A stretch of DNA of 64,000 nucleotides, from positions 25,486 through 89,485 of the forward strand of contig DAMAHZ010000004.1 in assembly GCA_031993545.1 (NCBI GenBank). The letters run 5' to 3'. This document shows, piece by piece, positions 60,092 through 64,000 of the stretch (the stretch's first letter is position 1; the number at the start of each line of letters is the position of its first letter). Below the pieces are notes generated by a model. It did not search any database. It was not told the origin of the DNA and worked only from the letters and a program-made list of their open reading frames with translations. A program made the position numbers and the translations under genes. The DNA is from UBA1535 sp002323775 (GTDB lineage Bacteria; Bacillota; Clostridia; Tissierellales; Sedimentibacteraceae).

Positions 60092-60919
60092 ATGGTTTAT
60101 AAAGAGTATATTGCAAAAGCTGTGGAATACATAGAAGAAAATTTAAAAAATGAAATTGACTTATCTGCTTGTGCAAAAGCATGTGGATATTCTCAGTATC
60201 ACTTTTTACGCATATTTAAGGAGCTTACTGGTCTTACTCCTGTCGATTATATCAGAAAACGACGGATAAGTGAGATAGCAAAATTAATATGTGACAATGA
60301 AGAATATATTTCTGAAATTGCTTTTGCTTACGGTTTTAATTCAAAGGAAAATTTTATTCGAGCTTTTAAGGCTGAACATAATATACTACCAAAAGAATAT
60401 AAACTTTCCAAAAACAGCCTAAAACTTTATGAACCATTGAATTTTGAAGTTATGCCATTTAAAATTGAGCCTGAAATTATTAATATTGAAGCCTTTTCAC
60501 TTACAGTTTATGAAAGTGACGAGGAATATCCTCCGAATTTTTGGAATAAATATAATGCTAAAAAATTATCCTTGAAATTGTCAGGTGGCAGAATTTGCGA
60601 GGATTTCGGAGTTAATATCTGGAATAAAGAAAAAAACAGGCTTAATTATTACATTGGTGTGTGTACTGATGAGGCAAAGGGAGATTTGTCAGATACACTG
60701 AAAATTTATATAAATGGCGGAAAATATGCAGTATTCCAAACACCACAGTCTTCACATGCTGGTTTTGTTAATAACATTCATTGTACATGGGACTATATCA
60801 ACAAGGTATGGCTCCCTAACAGCGAGTATGAGCGAACGGGCGGATATGAGTTCGAAAGTTATATTGAACAAAGTCGTGCGTTTTCTGAAAAAATATATAT
60901 ACCAATAAGGAGGAATTAG
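60092..60919 (+). CDS. AraC-type regulator with GyrI-like effector domain
   Basis: Residues 1-105 are two AraC helix-turn-helix motifs (IDLSACAKACGYSQYHFLRIFKELTGLTPVDYIRKRRI; ISEIAFAYGFNSKENFIRAFKAEHNILPKEYK). The C-terminal part (about 125-275) is a GyrI-like small-molecule-binding domain ending YEFESYIEQSRAFSEKIYIPIRR. Such regulators often sense drugs or metabolites. Its stop lies inside the ribosome site of the next gene, so the two are coupled. Confidence 0.9.
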   Translation: MVYKEYIAKAVEYIEENLKNEIDLSACAKACGYSQYHFLRIFKELTGLTPVDYIRKRRISEIAKLICDNEEYISEIAFAYGFNSKENFIRAFKAEHNILPKEYKLSKNSLKLYEPLNFEVMPFKIEPEIINIEAFSLTVYESDEEYPPNFWNKYNAKKLSLKLSGGRICEDFGVNIWNKEKNRLNYYIGVCTDEAKGDLSDTLKIYINGGKYAVFQTPQSSHAGFVNNIHCTWDYINKVWLPNSEYERTGGYEFESYIEQSRAFSEKIYIPIRRN

Positions 60920-60925
60920 TATTAA

Positions 60926-61822
60926 ATGAAAAAATTAAATGTAACATGGGATGGGGTTTACGATAGCACTGGATATCTATTCTCCTTTGCGAAATCTTTG
61001 GCTACAGCTGTGAAAAACAGTCCATATAGCGATTATTTTGAAGATATTATTGCTACCAGTGGATTTGCTTTTCGTATGTGGGCAGCTCCTGATCTTTGTC
61101 CAAGTGCTACGAGTATATGGGCGTTTAACCAGCAGAAGAATTGGGTAGAGAGCGGTGGAGTTACTTGTGACTATATTGAACGCTTATGGGGACAGGATGG
61201 TGTAGAGGAGGAACGACGCCTTGCTGCGACTGAAATGATTAAAAAATCCATTGATAATGGTATTGCTGCAATTTCTTGGGATATAGGTATTCCTGAATGG
61301 GGACTAATTATCGGTTATGATGATGAAAAGCAAAAGTATACAACTCTTTCGATAAGGGGTACAGAGGGTGAGATGGATTATTTAAGCTTAGGTAAATGCG
61401 AGATTCCAATTTTAAATGTCTTGACAATAACCGGCATAAATAATAAATCACAAGATAATATCATATCTGATACTTTAAAACTAGCAAAATCTCACTTGAA
61501 CGGGGAGGAGTGGTGTGATAATAAAAAAGGATTGGAAGTTTATCCTGTTTTAATTAATTCCTTTGAAGGTGATTTTGACCCTAATATTTCATGGAATTTA
61601 GAGTATTACTTAGGTACATATGCAGCGTTAAAATGGTATGCTTGGAAATTTTTTGATAAATATAATTTAACAAAACTTAGCAACCTTTATAAAACAGTAT
61701 ATGAATCTTGGCAAAAATCATTTGAGCTAAAAACATCTACTGACTTATCCATAAAAGAAAACAGAGAAGCAATCGTAAAATTGTTAAGAATAGCAGAAGA
61801 TTGCGAAAGACAAGCTTTTTAA
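60926..61822 (+). CDS. Hypothetical protein (BtrH-like N-terminal pattern)
   Basis: The 298-aa soluble protein has an opening DSTGYLFSFAKSLATAVKNS, the block SGFAFRMWAAPDLCPSATSIWAF with a candidate Cys, GIAAISWDIGIPEWGLIIGYDD and a C-terminal helical part. The pattern recalls proteins with a BtrH-like N-terminal domain related to papain/C39-type peptidases, but I am unsure. It is co-expressed with the AraC regulator upstream and may be the enzyme that regulator controls. Confidence 0.65.
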   Translation: MKKLNVTWDGVYDSTGYLFSFAKSLATAVKNSPYSDYFEDIIATSGFAFRMWAAPDLCPSATSIWAFNQQKNWVESGGVTCDYIERLWGQDGVEEERRLAATEMIKKSIDNGIAAISWDIGIPEWGLIIGYDDEKQKYTTLSIRGTEGEMDYLSLGKCEIPILNVLTITGINNKSQDNIISDTLKLAKSHLNGEEWCDNKKGLEVYPVLINSFEGDFDPNISWNLEYYLGTYAALKWYAWKFFDKYNLTKLSNLYKTVYESWQKSFELKTSTDLSIKENREAIVKLLRIAEDCERQAF

Positions 61823-61934
61823 TATAATTATTTTTAGATATTTATATTATGGAAGTTAGTAAAAGTAAATATTAGCTACGATAAATTTGCTGGTATATCT
61901 GCTAAAGCGAATGAACATTAAGATTGTTCAAAGA

Positions 61935-61967
61935 AAAAAAGCTCAGTTTTCAAGTCTGAGCTTTTTT
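61935..61967. terminator. Bidirectional terminator
   Basis: AAAAAAGCTCAG at 61935-61946 and CTGAGCTTTTTT at 61956-61967 form a perfect 12-bp stem with A- and T-tracts, between two convergent genes. A textbook two-way intrinsic terminator. Confidence 0.92.
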
Positions 61968-61971
61968 AAAA

Positions 61972-62896
61972 TTAGTTAGATTTTTCAACAGGTCGTGCTT
62001 CTATATATCCTCTGTATCCCATAGGAGCAAGTTGAAACCTTGGGGCAACATCTGGAGCCCAATTATATCCATAAATATNNNNNNNNNNAAATATCTGGAT
62101 CAAATTTTTCAATATGATTCCATACTTCGTCAATGGCATCCGCAAATTTTTCATCATCATAAGGCTCTCCTTGGAAAACCATCATTTTGCAAGGTGGAAG
62201 TTCAATGATTTCAAATCCATCTGGAATTATGTTTGAGTAGTTTAGAGGTACTTCAACACCTTGAACATATTCTGAAGTTCCTTTTTTTATAAGATGCTTA
62301 GGCAACCACATTCCAATAGGCTCATATAATGCTTCCTTTACACTCGTAAGGATAGACCAAATATCACAACTAAGTTCTTCACAATACTCGAAATAATGAG
62401 TAGCTTTTATTCCTCTTTTTAATAAAACCTTTCTAGCAGGACGTTCTATGATTTGTACAAATACAGATTTTGTTTTTTGATTATTGTTCATATTCAAATT
62501 ATCTCCTTTTTTTAGTTCTTGGTAAGTGCTAAATACTTTGTAAGGCATAAACAATTTTATAGGTGGTGTATTTTTAGCATACTTTCTAGGTGTCATACCA
62601 AATTCTTTAGAAAATGCCCTTGTAAATCCTTCATGAGAATCGAATACAAAATCGAGTGCTACATCAAGAATTTTTTCATCTCTATCACGCAAAATCAGTG
62701 CGGCTTTGCTCAATCTTAAAGCTCTAATATAATCAAAGGGTGTTTTTTTAGTAACTTCTTTAAATAATCTTGCAGCATGCCATGGCGAGTACCCTGCTGC
62801 TTTAGACAATTGCTTTAAGGTGATATTATTGCACAAATTATTTTCAATATATCTCTGCATATTCTCCACAGCCTTAATTGCTTCTACCTCATTCAT
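61972..62896 (-). CDS. AraC-type regulator with GyrI-like domain (spans a 10-N run)
   Basis: Start at 62896 (MNEVEAIKAVENMQRYIENN) with AAGGAAG upstream. Two AraC helix-turn-helix motifs (ITLKQLSKAAGYSPWHAARLFKEVTKKTPFDYIRALRL; ILDVALDFVFDSHEGFTRAFSKEFGMTPRKY) are followed by a GyrI-like domain. The 10-N run (62079-62088) splits the last part into two frames. Removing the Ns and a duplicated AAATAT restores FDPDIYGYNWAPDVAPRFQLAPMG and one frame of about 302 aa. It is convergent with the gene before it. Confidence 0.87.
62079..62088. other. 10-N assembly gap in AraC gene
   Basis: Ten N bases separate two copies of AAATAT (62073-62078 and 62089-62094). The join without gap is in frame, so the run is likely artificial. 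Confidence 0.9.
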
Positions 62897-63048
62897 TTTT
62901 ATCACTTCCTTATATGAACATTTTATCTGAAACAAAATATAAATTCTTGACTTGTATTGCTAAGTTATATTTAAGATTAAGCCTACTCAAAAAGCCTGTA
63001 AATGTTAAATAATATTTATTGTTTATATTATAATTCGTTGATATAATG

Positions 63049-63077
63049 TTGTCAAATAAGATTAAAAATGATAAAAT
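63049..63077 (+). promoter_or_regulatory. Promoter of the GNAT gene
   Basis: TTGTCA at 63049-63054 and TAAAAT at 63072-63077 with 17-bp spacing, 33 nt before the start. A second candidate, TTGTTT 63019-63024 with TATAAT 63042-63047, also 17 bp apart, lies just upstream. Confidence 0.65.
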
Positions 63078-63110
63078 TATACTGTATATATATCAGTCAG
63101 AGGTGAAAAA

Positions 63111-63668
63111 ATGATAAAGCTAGAAACCGAGAGATTAATTATAAGAGATCCTATTATTGACGACTTAGAATCACATCATAAATTACTATCTAATGATAAG
63201 GTTATGTATTATCTACAGGATATAAAAACCAATTCTTTTGAGCAATCAAGGAAAAATTTATTGTCTGCTATTAAGGATAGCAATTCAGAGCAACGAAGAT
63301 TTTATTTTTTTAAAATTATTGAGAAAAATAGCTTAAATTATATTGGTGATATTGGATATACAGTTACTAATTTTACACCAATTGGAAAGTTTGTTCATTT
63401 AGGATATTTTACTTATGATAAATTTTGGGGGAGTGGTTATGTTACCGAAGCTGCAAAAGAGGTAGTTAGATTTGCTTTTCAAGAAAATAATGTGTATCGA
63501 ATAAGTACAGGCTGTCTTTCAGAAAATATCGGCTCAGAAAAAGTCATGCAAAAATGTGGCTTCACAAAAGAAGCTGAACACATAGATTATGAGTGGCACG
63601 ACGGAAAGGCTAAAACAAGATTAGAATATAGATTGCTAAGAAATGAATGGGAAAAGTTAGGCGTTTAA
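63111..63668 (+). CDS. GNAT family N-acetyltransferase (RimJ/RimL type)
   Basis: The 185-aa protein has the RimJ/RimL pattern: LETERLIIRDPIIDDLESHHKLLSNDKVMYYL, IGDIGYTVTN, the acetyl-CoA-binding region HLGYFTYDKFWGSGYVTEAAKEVVRFAF and NIGSEKVMQKCGFTKEAEH. Substrate unknown; such enzymes acetylate protein N-termini or small amines. GAGGTG site upstream. Confidence 0.9.
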   Translation: MIKLETERLIIRDPIIDDLESHHKLLSNDKVMYYLQDIKTNSFEQSRKNLLSAIKDSNSEQRRFYFFKIIEKNSLNYIGDIGYTVTNFTPIGKFVHLGYFTYDKFWGSGYVTEAAKEVVRFAFQENNVYRISTGCLSENIGSEKVMQKCGFTKEAEHIDYEWHDGKAKTRLEYRLLRNEWEKLGV

Positions 63669-63785
63669 TATACACTATAAAGTAGATTATAATTTTAAAC
63701 CTTTTAATAAGAATAGAACTATTGATTTAGAAAGCTGTAGCATAACAGATAAGCAGAAGAAATTAAAATTGAATTGGAGGAAATT

Positions 63786-64000
63786 ATGAACAATATTTGG
63801 TCAACATATTTACAGAAAATTGGTACGTTATACTATAGTCGTCAATTAAGATTCTCAGATGTTTTAAAGGAAAACTACTTAAAAGCTTTTGCAATTGACG
63901 ATAAACAGAACATTCTTGAGGTAGGTTTTGGTCCGGGTGCATTATCGCAATCATTAAACCGTTGGTATCCGAACGCAAGTATTACTGGAGTTGACAGAGA
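63786..64000 (+). CDS. Class I SAM-dependent methyltransferase (3' end outside window)
   Basis: ATG 63786 follows TTGGAGGAAATT. The 71 visible codons encode MNNIWSTYLQKIGTLYYSRQ and the SAM motif I NILEVGFGPGALSQSL followed by NASITGVDR, the second acidic strand. The frame is open to the window edge. It lies 117 nt after the acetyltransferase gene. Confidence 0.82.
   Translation, partial: MNNIWSTYLQKIGTLYYSRQLRFSDVLKENYLKAFAIDDKQNILEVGFGPGALSQSLNRWYPNASITGVDR

Noticed and set aside
61843..61913. Short frame reading KVNISYDKFAGISAKANEH
   Set aside because: Protein-like but only about 27 codons, no start codon and no recognised family; could be a remnant but support is too weak.
1..64000. CRISPR arrays, tRNA or rRNA genes, insertion sequences, phage genes
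   Set aside because: No regular repeat-spacer pattern, cloverleaf sequence, rRNA segment, transposase or phage structural gene was recognised. The hairpin arrays are not CRISPR: units differ and spacing is irregular.

Overview
The window is strongly AT-rich, gene-dense chromosomal DNA of an endospore-forming, low-GC, anaerobic Firmicute of the Clostridia. The main evidence is a block of sporulation genes in clostridial order (spoIIIAG, spoIIIAH, yqhY/asp23, nusB, xseA, xseB, tlyA, argR, recN, spoIVB, spo0A). Further signs are AGGAGG-type ribosome sites, frequent TTG and GTG starts, a four-subunit 2-oxoacid:ferredoxin oxidoreductase and tandem M42 aminopeptidases, which suggest amino-acid or peptide fermentation. 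I cannot name the genus. No rRNA, tRNA, CRISPR array or insertion sequence was seen.

Layout. 1-13.8 kb: sporulation and housekeeping genes, then nudF, a probable spoIIM, a xerD-like recombinase, deoB and pdp. 13.9-21.3 kb: two D-Ala-D-Ala carboxypeptidase family genes, scpA/scpB, a GerW-like gene, rluB and an mnmM-like methyltransferase. 21.7-29.6 kb: oxidoreductase korDABC, an RpiR regulator, aroH, cmk, plsC, ispH and an S1-domain protein. 29.7-38.7 kb: three M42 peptidases, deoC and a BmpA-type nucleoside ABC importer; with deoB and pdp these make a nucleoside salvage set. 38.9-52.3 kb: a more accessory region with a ZIP transporter, a cNMP-DUF2225 fusion, a VanW protein, a HAD-kinase fusion, decayed genes, an APH(3')-like kinase, a very large DUF2339 membrane protein and a LytTR-DUF3021-ABC exporter operon. 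52.3-56.1 kb: thiCMED under a TPP riboswitch. 56.1-64 kb: a mixed accessory tail with a nitrilase-family gene, a Tet(M)-like ribosomal protection GTPase, two AraC regulators with GyrI-like domains, acetyltransferase and methyltransferase genes.

The feature least explained by known genes is a set of short perfect stem-loops (6-11 bp stems, often 3-nt loops) packed into intergenic gaps inside operons. Six lie in a row before asp23, two before xseB and four before korC. The modules share sequence between loci (GTCTTG/CAAGAC, GAATCG/CGATTC, AGAGCGAA), appear in either orientation, lack terminator U-tracts, and at the three multi-hairpin loci end 6-12 nt before the next Shine-Dalgarno. They look like a mosaic hairpin repeat family.

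Other points: aroH appears to start at ATT; the xerD-like protein lacks two catalytic residues; one carboxypeptidase has KIG in place of KTG; and both 10-N runs are probably false gaps, because collapsing the flanking overlaps restores family-like coding sequence.
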